The notes: generated by a model not told the origin, from the sequence alone. A stretch of DNA of 64,000 nucleotides from Metaruminococcus_A sp003150405 (GCA_902489745.1 CABUBB010000003.1:62001-126000); one strand, 5' to 3'. Shown: positions 8,554-17,179, counted from the stretch's first letter. Numbers and translations are program-made.

Positions 8554-9294
8554 ATGAACAGCAAAACCAAATTGGTCCTTTCTATTGCCGTAATCAGCGT
8601 GTTCTTTGTGGCAACAGGCGCACTGGCAGTGCTTTACCGAGAACCCGCTGACCCGCAGTCGGAACCGGACCAGGAATTGAGCACACACGCTGCGCCATTG
8701 TCACAGGTCGTTGCTTATTATGAAGAGCAGCTTGACCCGGAGGTTCCAAGAATAAAGGTCACAGCGCGGCAGTTTGGCGACGGCTGTGCGGTCGATTACA
8801 CGCTGCCATATGATGGAATTCTCCGCGAAAGTGATGAGAAAACCCAAAGTGATCAGGAACAAACCTGGTTTTTAAACCTGATGAACAATTTCTGGTCGCT
8901 GCCAATTCTGTATGACGGTTACTACGAGCTGGAAAATTGGACGGAGATTCCCTCTCATCTCAGCATTCAGTTTGAACAGCCGCCGGAGGGAGAAATTGTC
9001 ATTAAGGACTACGGAATATTTGACAAATATGGGGTTGCCGTAGAAGCGGACGGATTTGGCAACGGGTGGGTGGGTTACATCCACACCTTTGAGGCGGCGC
9101 AGGAACTGGAATTCGATTTATGGTTATATGACGGCATTCACCTTATGTCTACACAGCCCGAGTTGCGTGGCCTGCGGATTGAATGTGAAATTGATGGGAA
9201 ACAGGTCGAGTACTATATCCTGTTTCGAAGCAACTATTTAGGAAATATTCCTTTTTACGGAGAAGACCTTTCCCATCTCACGCCATTACAATAA
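8554..9294 (+). CDS. Membrane-anchored extracellular protein of unknown family (cassette gene 2)
   Basis: Unrecognised 246-residue protein. An N-terminal hydrophobic segment (about residues 7-27) without a lipobox cysteine suggests a signal anchor, followed by a proline/acid linker and an extracytoplasmic domain. The core shows LDPEVPRIKVTA, WFLNLMNNFWSLP, a PPEGEI strand, LWLYDGIH and a C-terminal VEYYILFRSN. All of these recur in the next gene (about half the core positions by eye) and in the decayed gene at 25358. AGGAGG at 8543-8548 precedes the ATG by 5 nt. Position after a secreted NCHSYAW protein is repeated at 24-26 kb, which suggests that the two proteins work together. Confidence 0.75.
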   Translation: MNSKTKLVLSIAVISVFFVATGALAVLYREPADPQSEPDQELSTHAAPLSQVVAYYEEQLDPEVPRIKVTARQFGDGCAVDYTLPYDGILRESDEKTQSDQEQTWFLNLMNNFWSLPILYDGYYELENWTEIPSHLSIQFEQPPEGEIVIKDYGIFDKYGVAVEADGFGNGWVGYIHTFEAAQELEFDLWLYDGIHLMSTQPELRGLRIECEIDGKQVEYYILFRSNYLGNIPFYGEDLSHLTPLQ

Positions 9295-9334
9295 ACGTCA
9301 TTATGCGATTTTCATCTTGTTATTGGAGGTTCCT

Positions 9335-10138
9335 ATGAAACGCACCAAGCTGACTCTTTCCATCTCGGTGACAGCGCTCCTGGCACTTGGCCTAGTCGTC
9401 GCGGTGCTGTCTATTCCTAAAGCGGAACCAGAGCTGGAACCCCCGCCGCCAACACCCTATTCGGTCGATACCGAAGCCCTGTCCCGCCTGGTGGATTATT
9501 ACGACGGCCAGCTTGACCCGGAGGTTCCAAAAATCACGGTGACAGCCGAATTTGAAGGATATACTCTTACACTTCCATACGACGCGGTGATACGCGAAAG
9601 CCTTCTGGAAACCGAAACCGACAAAAACTGCGCCTGGTTCATGAATTTGATGAACAACTTTCATTCCCTTCCTCAGCTCGGAGACGGGTATTGGGACTCC
9701 CCAGGGGTCGAACCGGCACAGTTTACCATTGCATTCCACGAACAGCCGGAAGGCCCTGTGACCATAATCGACTACATATCGGCCGAAGCGGCCGAAGACG
9801 CCGTGGCGGCTGGGATGGAGCTCTCCGTACCTTACGGTACGATGATCCCGCTCGATGATAAATGCGAAGAACGCGACCTGTTTTATCTGGGAAACTACAC
9901 CCATGTGTTCGAGCTGGAAAATGACCTTCTCTCGTTCCAGCTCTGGGAGCCTCATGACATTGGTTTGATGAACCTCCCGCACCGCATGCGTGGGCTGCGC
10001 CTGATATGCCAGTACGGGAATAAAACGGTGGAGTATTACATCCTGTTCCAGACCACCTATATGGTATCGTATGGGGAGGCGTTCCCGGACTATTATTCCT
10101 ATTCCCATTTAACGCCATTGGAGGATACCGCATCATAA
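9335..10138 (+). CDS. Membrane-anchored extracellular protein, paralogue of the preceding gene (cassette gene 3)
   Basis: A 267-residue paralogue of the 8554-9294 product. The ATG at 9335 is preferred because GGAGG (9325-9329) precedes it by 5 nt and the N-terminus MKRTKLTLSISVTALLALGL then forms a proper signal anchor. Shared motifs: LDPEVPKITVTAE, WFMNLMNNFHSLP, EQPEGP, FQLWEPHDIG and VEYYILFQTTY, ending in SHLTPLE. It carries an insertion (about residues 155-185) not present in gene 2. The 40-nt gap to gene 2 implies cotranscription. Tandem duplication of the anchored gene but not of the secreted one would fit a dose or specificity role such as immunity or binding, which is speculation. 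Confidence 0.75.
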   Translation: MKRTKLTLSISVTALLALGLVVAVLSIPKAEPELEPPPPTPYSVDTEALSRLVDYYDGQLDPEVPKITVTAEFEGYTLTLPYDAVIRESLLETETDKNCAWFMNLMNNFHSLPQLGDGYWDSPGVEPAQFTIAFHEQPEGPVTIIDYISAEAAEDAVAAGMELSVPYGTMIPLDDKCEERDLFYLGNYTHVFELENDLLSFQLWEPHDIGLMNLPHRMRGLRLICQYGNKTVEYYILFQTTYMVSYGEAFPDYYSYSHLTPLEDTAS

Positions 10139-10144
10139 AAAACC

Positions 10145-10182
10145 AAAGAGCTTGCAAAGCAGTTGCTTTGCAAGCTCTTTTT
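10145..10182. terminator. Bidirectional intrinsic terminator
   Basis: Long near-perfect hairpin: AAAGAGCTTGCAAAGCA against TGCTTTGCAAGCTCTTT, with T-rich tails on both strands. Serves the convergent cassette and the GNAT operon. Confidence 0.85.
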
Positions 10183-10316
10183 GAACTCTTTTCCAAGTCA
10201 AACGCGTTCCGCTCTTCCCGAAACGGGAAGTTAAATTCTTTACCGCCAAGTGCTCCTCGGCTGTTCCATGATACGGCGAGCCTTCTGCCGCAACAAAATA
10301 AGCGCCGCAATCTTTT

Positions 10317-10736
10317 TCAGCACACTGCAAGCTCTTTGACAAGCAGCAATTCGTACGGTTCTCCCAGCGGAAAAAAGCCACCTGCATCCCGATAACCGAG
10401 TTTGCGGTAAAAATGCTGCGCCGATTCTTCCGCAGCCGTTGAAGTCATCACCTGGAGAAACCCCCGGCGCGCCTGTTTGACCTCCCAGGCCAAAAGCGCT
10501 TCCCGGCCATATCCCTTCCGCCGGTAAGGCTCCAAAAGAAAAATCATATTGAGGAAAGGAATGGAGTCCCAGAACAAACCGTAACGCATCCAGCCGATGA
10601 ATACGCCGTCCCGCTCCAGGCAATCAACCATGCCGCGCTGAATGCAGTCCAGCAGTTCCCGCTCGGCAATATGGCGGTCATACTCTGCCAACAGCTTAGC
10701 GTCCTTTGGTTCCGCCGTACGGATTTGGAACGCCAT
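10317..10736 (-). CDS. GNAT family N-acetyltransferase
   Basis: A 139-residue acetyl-CoA dependent acyltransferase. Motif A is visible as EPYRRKGYGREALLAWE (R-x-x-G-x-G), followed by the C-terminal AQHFYRKLGYRDAGGFFPLG typical of the fold. I choose the ATG at 10736, which overlaps the upstream stop as TAATG (translational coupling); an in-frame ATG at 10754 lies inside the upstream gene with no better ribosome site. Substrate unknown. It forms a two-gene operon with the Spx/ArsC-like gene. Confidence 0.8.
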   Translation of the reverse strand: MAFQIRTAEPKDAKLLAEYDRHIAERELLDCIQRGMVDCLERDGVFIGWMRYGLFWDSIPFLNMIFLLEPYRRKGYGREALLAWEVKQARRGFLQVMTSTAAEESAQHFYRKLGYRDAGGFFPLGEPYELLLVKELAVC

Positions 10737-11089
10737 TACAGCCGCCCTTCCCATTCCGCAGGCTTGAAACCAACCAGAACAGTATCCCCTGCTACCACAA
10801 TCGGGCGTTTAACCAGCATTCCATCGGTGGCGAGCAGCGCATACTGCTCCTCCTCCGGCATTTCCGGGAGTTTAGCCGACAGCCCCAGTGATTTATAGAC
10901 CAATCCGGAGGTGTTGAAAAAGCGTTTGAGCGGCAGGCCGCTTTTGCGGTGCCAGTCCTTGATCTCCTCCACTGTGGGATTTTGCATTTTAATGTCCCGC
11001 ACCGTATAGGAAACACCGTGTTCCTCCAACCATTTCTGCGCCTTCTGGCAGGTGGTGCATTTAGGGTAACAGACAAAAAGTACCGGCAT
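10736..11089 (-). CDS. ArsC/Spx family thioredoxin-fold protein
   Basis: A 117-residue protein with CYPKCTTCQKAQKWL near the N-terminus (CxxC redox site), DIKMQNPTVEEI, the NTSGLVYKSLGL block and RPIVVAGDTVLVGFKPAEW at the end, all typical of the arsenate reductase/Spx-like family. Start ATG 11089 follows GGAGAGAGG with a 3-nt gap; longer frames lack a site. Members of this branch (YusI/RsaA-like) are often plain oxidoreductases and not true arsenate reductases; the RPI motif in place of a regulatory C-terminus argues against a transcription-acting Spx. Coupled to the GNAT gene by TAATG. Confidence 0.85.
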   Translation of the reverse strand: MPVLFVCYPKCTTCQKAQKWLEEHGVSYTVRDIKMQNPTVEEIKDWHRKSGLPLKRFFNTSGLVYKSLGLSAKLPEMPEEEQYALLATDGMLVKRPIVVAGDTVLVGFKPAEWEGRL

Positions 11090-11265
11090 AATCCTCTCTC
11101 CTTTTTTCAATCCATCATCGGCAGCAGAAAAGACTTTCTCCTTTCTGCCCTTCAACATTACACATTTCTGGAACATTCAAATTGAGAACGCAAACGCCTG
11201 CGCCTTATAGACTTTCCCAAGGTGTAAACGCCCTTTTCACTGGCAGGGCGCTTCCAAGTGTGGTT

Positions 11266-12399
11266 TCAGCGCGCTGCTTTCCAAAGCCGCAGGATGTTCT
11301 CCATGGCAAAGGCCATATTTTCACGGCTGTACTCCCGGCTGACCGAAAAATCCTGTGGGAGCCGGTTGATGGAAAATACCGCCGTCACGCCCATATCATA
11401 GGCGCGGTCAATGCCCTCTTCCGCGCCGCCGGCGACAACAACAACCGGAACATTCTTCCGCCCGGCGCGCTTGGCGACCCCAATAACAACCTTTCCGCGC
11501 AGGGACTGGGAATCTATTTTACCCTCACCGGTAAAGACAACGTCGGCACCGTCCAGCAGTTCATCAAAGCCGACCGTGTCCAGCACCGTCTCAATTCCCA
11601 TTTGAAGATGAGAGCCGAAAAAGGCGATCATACCCGCGCCCATCGCGCCCGCCGCGCCGCCGCCCGGCACATCTTTCAAATCCATGCCGAGGTCGCGTTC
11701 AATGACGCCGCAGAGATGACGCAGGCCGCCGTCCAGCTCCCGGACCATCGCCTCGTCCGCGCCCTTCTGGGGACCAAAGATATACGCTGCGCCGTTTTCC
11801 CCATAAAAAGGGTTGTCAATGTCGCACATCGTGACAATTTCCACACCGGAAAGCGCCTTGTTCTTCTGTGAAGCGTCGATCCGTGCAATTTCCTTCAGGG
11901 TTCCGCCCGCTGGGACAAACGGCTCGCCCGCCGCATTGTAAAAGCGCACGCCCACCGCGGCCGCCGCCCCAGTTCCACCGTCATTTGTGGCGCTTCCGCC
12001 CAGCCCGACCACAATTTTTTTGCAGCCGCGTTTAGCAGCGTCCAGAATCAGCTCCCCTACGCCGTAGGTGGTGGCTTTCAACGGATTTTTCTGTTCCCCG
12101 ACGAGCGGAAGCCCGGCACAGGCCGCCATTTCAACAACTGCCGTCTCTCCGCCGTCAATCAGGCCGTAATAGGCGTCCACCATCTGGCCGAAGGGACCTG
12201 TGGCCTGCATGGTCACCTTCTCACCGCCGAGTGCAGAAAGAAAGCAGTCCACACTGCCTTCCCCGCCGTCCGCGACCGGAATCGAAACCGTTTCACAGTC
12301 CGGAAAGCGGCGCTTGATTGCATCGGTCATAATCGAGCAAATTTCAGACGAACTCAACGTTCCTTTAAAAGAATCCGGGATACATATTGCCTTTTTCAT
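11266..12399 (-). CDS. Glycerate kinase (GarK/GlxK type)
   Basis: Phosphorylates D-glycerate to a phosphoglycerate with ATP. The 377-residue product has the family blocks PDSFKGTLSSSEI at the N-terminus, VADGGEGSVDCFLSALGG, and the glycine-rich VGLGGSATNDGGTGAAAAVG. Length is normal (about 375-380). GGAGGG lies 4 nt before the ATG. Only 41 nt separate it from the upstream LarA-type gene, so both are probably one transcript. That pairing suggests that the racemase supplies the D-form of glycerate or a related 2-hydroxy acid, which is an inference from context. Confidence 0.93.
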   Translation of the reverse strand: MKKAICIPDSFKGTLSSSEICSIMTDAIKRRFPDCETVSIPVADGGEGSVDCFLSALGGEKVTMQATGPFGQMVDAYYGLIDGGETAVVEMAACAGLPLVGEQKNPLKATTYGVGELILDAAKRGCKKIVVGLGGSATNDGGTGAAAAVGVRFYNAAGEPFVPAGGTLKEIARIDASQKNKALSGVEIVTMCDIDNPFYGENGAAYIFGPQKGADEAMVRELDGGLRHLCGVIERDLGMDLKDVPGGGAAGAMGAGMIAFFGSHLQMGIETVLDTVGFDELLDGADVVFTGEGKIDSQSLRGKVVIGVAKRAGRKNVPVVVVAGGAEEGIDRAYDMGVTAVFSINRLPQDFSVSREYSRENMAFAMENILRLWKAAR

Positions 12400-12440
12400 A
12401 ATTCCCTCCGTTGTTGGTTGTTGGTTTTATCTGGATGGAA

Positions 12441-13715
12441 TCAGCCGACCATGACCGAGACACCGTCCGGAATGACAGTGACGGTCGCGTCTGGTTTCTG
12501 AAGCAGATCCTCTGCCATACGCAATCCCTCCTCCACCGAGTGGACTGGGGTCATGTGCAGGGCGCGCACCATTTCATCCGGTGCATCGGAGCAGTACAGC
12601 ACGGTGGCGCGTTTGAGAACACGAGCAAATATCTGGGACTGCCACTGGTCGGGGATGGTGCGTTCCGGCGGCGTGGCGCGAAAGCGCGCGAGCATGGCGT
12701 CCAGATCCTTTTCCTCGGCAAAGGTATCATAAAACACCTGCGCGCCGTGTCCATCATTCGATTTGGCGAGCATTAAAATGACGCCGCCTTCCCGGACGGT
12801 CGCTTCGGCGGCGGTCATTCCCTTGACCGCCTGGTAGATGTTTTGGTCGAGCGGATAGCCGCCGTTGGTGGAAACCACAATGTCCGCCATCTTTGGCGGA
12901 ACGCCGCAAAGACCGGAGAGAAAATCGGTCCCCGCTTTATGCGCCTCCTCCGGCGCGCCCGCAGTGGCAAAAATCACCTTTTTGTCAGCATCCAGCACAA
13001 CGTTTAAGATAAAGGCAAGATTACACTGTTTGGCGGCGTAGATCATATCCGTATGGATGGGGTTCCCCTCCAATACGCCGGTACGCGCCCGCGGGTGGTC
13101 AATAAACGCTGCACAGTGGTTGGCAACAACGGTTTCCCGCCCGCAAATACCGGGCAGCACACTTTTGCGGCCGCCGGAAAAACCCGCAAAAAAGTGGGGT
13201 TCAATAAAGCCCTCCGCAACAAGCAAGTCCGCCTCATAGGCGAGCTTGTTCACCGTGAGCACACCGCCCGAAGGCAAGGTACCAATGGTGATAAGGTTTT
13301 CTTGGTCGTCACAGTTGTGGACAACAATCCGCTCGTTCATGCAGATTTCGGGTCCGAATTTATAGAGTAGCTCCTCCCCGGTAATATCCCGGTGACAGCC
13401 GGTGGCAATGAGGATGGTAATATCCGCACGAGGATTCCCCGCACGAAGCTCCCGAAGCATGGGCGGGACGAGCAGCTTACTCGGCACCGGGCGGGTATGG
13501 TCGCTCGCAATGAGGACAATTTTCTGTTTGCCCTTTGCAAGCTCGGCCAGAGATTTCCCTCCTGCTGGATGGGCAAGCGCTTCTTCTACAAGCGTCTGCT
13601 CCGAAAGCGGAGCCTTATAATCGTGCAGTTTGGAGGTGAGAACGCCCAGCAGACGCTTCTCCGGCACCGTGCATGGAAGAGTACTGGTTCCATAAGGTAG
13701 TTGGATGGTTGGCAT
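12441..13715 (-). CDS. larA: Nickel-dependent lactate racemase family protein (LarA-like)
   Basis: A 424-residue member of the LarA family of 2-hydroxyacid racemases/epimerases that use the nickel-pincer cofactor. Visible features: ASDHTRPVP, IATGCHRDIT (histidine), EPHFFAGFSGGRKSVLPG (histidine, and the lysine to which the cofactor is tethered in lactate racemase), and VANHCAAFIDHPRA. Length matches the family. LarA homologues have diverse substrates, including lactate, malate and other short 2-hydroxy acids. The cofactor genes larB, larC and larE are not in this window. The downstream glycerate kinase makes glycerate a plausible substrate. Confidence 0.85.
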   Translation of the reverse strand: MPTIQLPYGTSTLPCTVPEKRLLGVLTSKLHDYKAPLSEQTLVEEALAHPAGGKSLAELAKGKQKIVLIASDHTRPVPSKLLVPPMLRELRAGNPRADITILIATGCHRDITGEELLYKFGPEICMNERIVVHNCDDQENLITIGTLPSGGVLTVNKLAYEADLLVAEGFIEPHFFAGFSGGRKSVLPGICGRETVVANHCAAFIDHPRARTGVLEGNPIHTDMIYAAKQCNLAFILNVVLDADKKVIFATAGAPEEAHKAGTDFLSGLCGVPPKMADIVVSTNGGYPLDQNIYQAVKGMTAAEATVREGGVILMLAKSNDGHGAQVFYDTFAEEKDLDAMLARFRATPPERTIPDQWQSQIFARVLKRATVLYCSDAPDEMVRALHMTPVHSVEEGLRMAEDLLQKPDATVTVIPDGVSVMVG

Positions 13716-13928
13716 AATTCATTCCCTCATTTTTTGTATGAAATGGAAGACGGGTACAAACGCACCTCGCCTGTTGAAACGGATTCGGTTGAAACAATAC
13801 CGGTCAAAACGGCGCAGCTTTCCGGCTTATTTGTCTGACGCAGCGGAAGCCTCCACCTCAATACAAGCCGCCTTTCACCATTCGATACAGCAATATTAAC
13901 CTCATTATAAGGTCTGCCCCGCACAAAG

Positions 13929-15269
13929 TCAACGGGCCTGGGGCTTCTCCCGGTTCCACAAGCGGCGGAAGAAAAACAGCATGCCGAACGAGAGCAGGCA
14001 GGCCGCGAATTCTGCAAGCGGAACGCTCCACCAAACGCCTGCAAGCCCAAACGCCGGAGCAAGCAGGGCAAGCGCTAACAGGACAAACACAAAGCCGCGG
14101 CAAAGAGAAAGTGCAAACGAAGGCGCTGCACGGCCAACCGAAGAGAAAAAAGAAATCATAACAATATTAAGGCCCGCAAAAAGGAAGGAACTGAAATAAG
14201 TGGCTATGCCGTCTCGGGCAAACGCAGCAAGCGCTGGATCGTTTTCCCGGTTGAAGAGGGCGGTAATCGCGTCCGGAAACAACAGGCCGGCAAGGTAAAA
14301 CAACAGCCCAAAGATTGCCGCCGTCACACAGGCCATCCGCAAAATGCGAAATGTATTCTGCTTCTGTCCTGCACCATGGTGATGGCTGATCAGCGGCTGT
14401 ACGCCTTGCGCTACGCCGGTAAACACCGCAATGGCAATGAGCGCAATATTGGCAATAATGCCATAGGCCGCAACACCGGTATTGCCTGCAATTCCGAGAA
14501 TAACAAGGTTAAAGATGAGAATCACCACGGCTGAGGAAAGTTCATTGAGCAGCGACGGCAGCCCAAGCGAAACGACCCGTGCAAGCTGTTTCAGGCGCGG
14601 CCCGGCAAGAGAACCAAAAAAACGCCGGCGGCGCCGGAAAAAATGTCCGGAGAGAATGAGAATCCCCAGCACGGGGGCAAAACCGGTCGCAAGGGCGGCG
14701 CCGAACATTCCCATTTGCAGCGGAAAAACAAAAACATAGTCCAGGACAATATTGCTCAGCGACCCCAAAAGCATAGAGGCCATAGAGCGGTTCGGCGCGC
14801 CGTCATTGCGGACAAAGCAAGCCAAAAGGTTGTTGAGCAGGAAAAAAGGCGCGAAGAGAAAGATAATTTCAAGGTACTGCCCCGCGTACCCTAGCACTGC
14901 ACCCTGCCCGCCGAGCAATTCTGCCAGCGGATAAGCCAGCGGATAACCAATTCCAAGCAACAGCAGCCCGGAAAACAGGGCCACAATAAGAGTCATGATA
15001 AAGACACGGCCGCCCTGCGCCTGTTCCCCCTGACCGTTTAGGATGGAAAACAGCGTAGCTCCGCCCATTCCGAACATCAGCCCAAGCCCGTTGATAAAAT
15101 TGTATACAGGGATAGCCAAATTCAACGCGGTCAGCCCTTCGCTTCCCACCCCGTTTGCAATAAAATAGGTATCCGCCAGAATGTAAAGCGACAGCCCCAG
15201 CATACTAAGAACGTTGAATGAGACATAATGGGTAAACTGTTTTCCAATGCTGGACGTTTGTAAATCCAT
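13929..15269 (-). CDS. MATE family efflux transporter
   Basis: A 446-residue exporter with twelve predicted membrane segments in two halves. It begins MDLQTSSIGKQFTHYVSFNV with LSLYILADTYFIANGVGSEG, and has NLAIPVYNFINGLGLMFGMGG, as in the NorM/DinF-like MATE branch. The ATG at 15269 follows GGAGG by 6 nt. Upstream lies a well-formed promoter and a structured leader that ends in a terminator (15287-15342), so expression is probably controlled by transcription attenuation. Substrate unknown. A second MATE gene lies directly upstream on the same strand but has its own end; sequence similarity between the two is low by eye. Confidence 0.9.
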   Translation of the reverse strand: MDLQTSSIGKQFTHYVSFNVLSMLGLSLYILADTYFIANGVGSEGLTALNLAIPVYNFINGLGLMFGMGGATLFSILNGQGEQAQGGRVFIMTLIVALFSGLLLLGIGYPLAYPLAELLGGQGAVLGYAGQYLEIIFLFAPFFLLNNLLACFVRNDGAPNRSMASMLLGSLSNIVLDYVFVFPLQMGMFGAALATGFAPVLGILILSGHFFRRRRRFFGSLAGPRLKQLARVVSLGLPSLLNELSSAVVILIFNLVILGIAGNTGVAAYGIIANIALIAIAVFTGVAQGVQPLISHHHGAGQKQNTFRILRMACVTAAIFGLLFYLAGLLFPDAITALFNRENDPALAAFARDGIATYFSSFLFAGLNIVMISFFSSVGRAAPSFALSLCRGFVFVLLALALLAPAFGLAGVWWSVPLAEFAACLLSFGMLFFFRRLWNREKPQAR

Positions 15270-15286
15270 GAAAAACCTCCTAATCA

Positions 15287-15342
15287 AGAAAAAAGGCGCC
15301 AGCCCCTGCACCCAACGGCCTAACGGTGCAAGATCTGACGCC
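15287..15342 (-). terminator. Leader terminator in front of the MATE gene
   Basis: Minus strand: GGCGTCAG (15335-15342) pairs with CTGGCGCC (15295-15302), with an inner helix TGCACC/GGTGCA, then six T. It lies between promoter and start codon, 18 nt before the ATG, so it is an attenuator and not an end-of-gene terminator. Confidence 0.75.
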
Positions 15343-15390
15343 ATTTGTGGTTCCCCCACCCGGCGGTGAGACAGAACCGGCTTTTAGGAC
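15343..15390 (-). promoter_or_regulatory. Structured 5' leader of unknown type (candidate riboswitch/attenuator)
   Basis: The expected transcript starts near 15385. On the minus strand GGTTC (15374-15378) pairs with GAACC (15349-15353) and inside it CACC (15365-15368) pairs with GGTG (15357-15360), followed by ACAAATGGC and then the terminator. I compared it by memory with guanidine, ZTP, SAM, THF and yybP types and found no match. Confidence 0.4.
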
Positions 15391-15391
15391 A

Positions 15392-15420
15392 ATTATAAAT
15401 AATCTGCGGCGCTATGTAAA
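15392..15420 (-). promoter_or_regulatory. Promoter of the leader-MATE transcript
   Basis: Minus strand TTTACA (15415-15420), 17-bp spacer, TATAAT (15392-15397). It overlaps the 3' end of the upstream MATE gene. Confidence 0.75.
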
Positions 15421-16788
15421 GTCCCTTGTGACATTACGCAGCCATTTTTTACTTCTGTACCGCCAGGTGGTCAGCGGCAGCTTGATGATTTCGTCACTCA
15501 TGAGAACCACATAGACCCAGGGAACGCTCCAGTGGAACACAAAGGCACAGAGCGCACCAAGCAGGATAGAACCACCCCACATAGTGCTCACATCCATGAT
15601 GAGGCCAAATTTGGTGTCACCGCCCGCACGGAAGACACCGACCACCATTGTGGTGTTGTACGCCTGCCCAAATACAAAGTAGGACATGACGAACATCATA
15701 ATGGTCAGGTAGCCTTTTGCCTCCTCCGACAGATTAAGAAAAATAGAAGCAATCGGCCCAACCAGCAGAACAACCACCGCACCGGCTGCTCCAGCAATAA
15801 GGGTAAGCTTGACAAACCGCTTGGCATAAAGCTCCGCCTTTTCATACAGGTTACCGCCAATGGCTTTGCCAATCATAATTGCGGTGGCGTTTGCAAGACC
15901 GAACGCCACGACGGTGGCAAGCTGCCGGGTCACCTGTGCAACCGAGTTTGCCGCGACAACCGAGCTGCCGAGGTGCCCAATGATGACCGAGTTCATGGAA
16001 ACACCCAATCCCCACATCAGCTCATTAAGGGTAACGGGAATGGAAAACTTGAGAAAATCCCGGAACAGCAGTTTATTGCGGACAAACAGGTTTCGGAAAT
16101 GCAGCGGCACCGGGTTGGATTTGCTGTGCGAATAAATTAAGGTAATGACAAGCTCCAGCAAACGCGCCACTACCGTACCGATAGCCGCACCTGCAATTCC
16201 AAGTTTCGGCAGGCCGAACAGCCCGAAAATGAGCAGGCTGTTGACAACAATATTGCAGACAAAGGAACAGAGGAAAACAATGGTGGAAACCACCACCCGC
16301 TCCACACTGCGCATAATATTCAGGTAGATAATGGTAACCGAAGTGAGAATATACGAGAGCGAAACAATACGCAGATATTTTACTCCTTCTTCAATGACCG
16401 GCTGTTCCGGGGTGAAAATGCTCATGACCTGTGCCGGGAACAGCAGCACAACGGTGGTAAAGATGACCGAGACAATCAGTGAAAACCGCATGGCAATGCC
16501 AATGATCTTTTCAATGGTTTTGGTATCTCCCTTACCCCAGTACTGAGCTGTGAGTACAGCGGCACCCGACGTGAGGCCAAAAAAGAACAGCGTCATGATA
16601 AACTGAACCTGCCCCGCAAGCGAGGAAGCCGAAAGCACCGTTTCGCCGACACTGCCGAGCATAATAACGTCGGTTGAAGTGACAGCGACGTTGATGAGAT
16701 TCTGGAGTGCCATGGGAAGAACCAACGAAAAAACCGATTTATAAAACGACTTGCGTTCTTCCTTTGAATTTAAAGCCGCTTCTGTCAA
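15412..16788 (-). CDS. MATE family efflux transporter
   Basis: A 458-residue multidrug/toxin extrusion protein with about twelve membrane segments. Blocks such as LVLPMALQNLINVAVTSTDV, TSGAAVLTAQYWGKGD and PVTLNELMWGLGVSMNSVI match the MATE family (DinF/YpnP-like branch). The start codon is TTG at 16788, with AGGGG 5 nt before it; there is no in-frame ATG with a site. Ion coupling and substrate cannot be read from the sequence. It is separated from the next MATE gene by 142 nt holding a distinct promoter and leader, so the two are regulated separately. Confidence 0.9.
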   Translation of the reverse strand: MTEAALNSKEERKSFYKSVFSLVLPMALQNLINVAVTSTDVIMLGSVGETVLSASSLAGQVQFIMTLFFFGLTSGAAVLTAQYWGKGDTKTIEKIIGIAMRFSLIVSVIFTTVVLLFPAQVMSIFTPEQPVIEEGVKYLRIVSLSYILTSVTIIYLNIMRSVERVVVSTIVFLCSFVCNIVVNSLLIFGLFGLPKLGIAGAAIGTVVARLLELVITLIYSHSKSNPVPLHFRNLFVRNKLLFRDFLKFSIPVTLNELMWGLGVSMNSVIIGHLGSSVVAANSVAQVTRQLATVVAFGLANATAIMIGKAIGGNLYEKAELYAKRFVKLTLIAGAAGAVVVLLVGPIASIFLNLSEEAKGYLTIMMFVMSYFVFGQAYNTTMVVGVFRAGGDTKFGLIMDVSTMWGGSILLGALCAFVFHWSVPWVYVVLMSDEIIKLPLTTWRYRSKKWLRNVTRDFT

Positions 16789-17179
16789 ACTATCCCCTGC
16801 TTTCCTTTACGTTTTCTTAACATTTAATCCAAGTAATTGTAACACAATTCTACAAAAACGAAAAGAGGATATAGCAAAAAACAGGGCTGCCTATCTGGCA
16901 GCCCTGCATCCGGTTGGAAAATACAATGGTGTGGTACAAAAAGGATTTTGCCGTCCCCGCACAGCCGTCCTAGCAGGTTCTTCCAGGCAAAAAACGGAGC
17001 GGGACGAGAAAATATCTCTGGCAGGAAATTCTTCACGCTGTTTTTTCAAAGGAATGGTCTGAAACCGCTATTTTGAAACGTTCTTTTTCACACGCCTAAG
17101 CGCCGCCCTTTCAACCGCTTTCCCGTTTGATTTCCGACACCATAGATTTATCTCGTACATAGAGATGGCAAAATTCTGT
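16789..17179. other. Intergenic stretch with an orphan terminator
   Basis: No coding region seen. It contains the inverted repeat CAGGGCTGCC/CTGGCAGCCCTG (16882-16906), which on the minus strand is followed by TTTTTTGC. The nearest minus-strand gene ends at 17180, so the transcript of the hydrolase could run about 280 nt before stopping, or a small RNA could lie here. Confidence 0.5.
16875..16906 (-). terminator. Intrinsic terminator (minus strand)
   Basis: CAGGGCTGCCAG hairpin with a 3-nt loop, followed by TTTTTT on the minus strand. Confidence 0.7.

Noticed and set aside
13770..13810. Repeated GTTGAAAC words upstream of larA
   Set aside because: Only two copies, 13 nt apart, downstream of no known promoter; not enough to claim an operator or a CRISPR remnant.
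16824..17036. 70-codon minus frame over the orphan terminator
   Set aside because: The frame runs through a perfect terminator hairpin and has no ribosome site.
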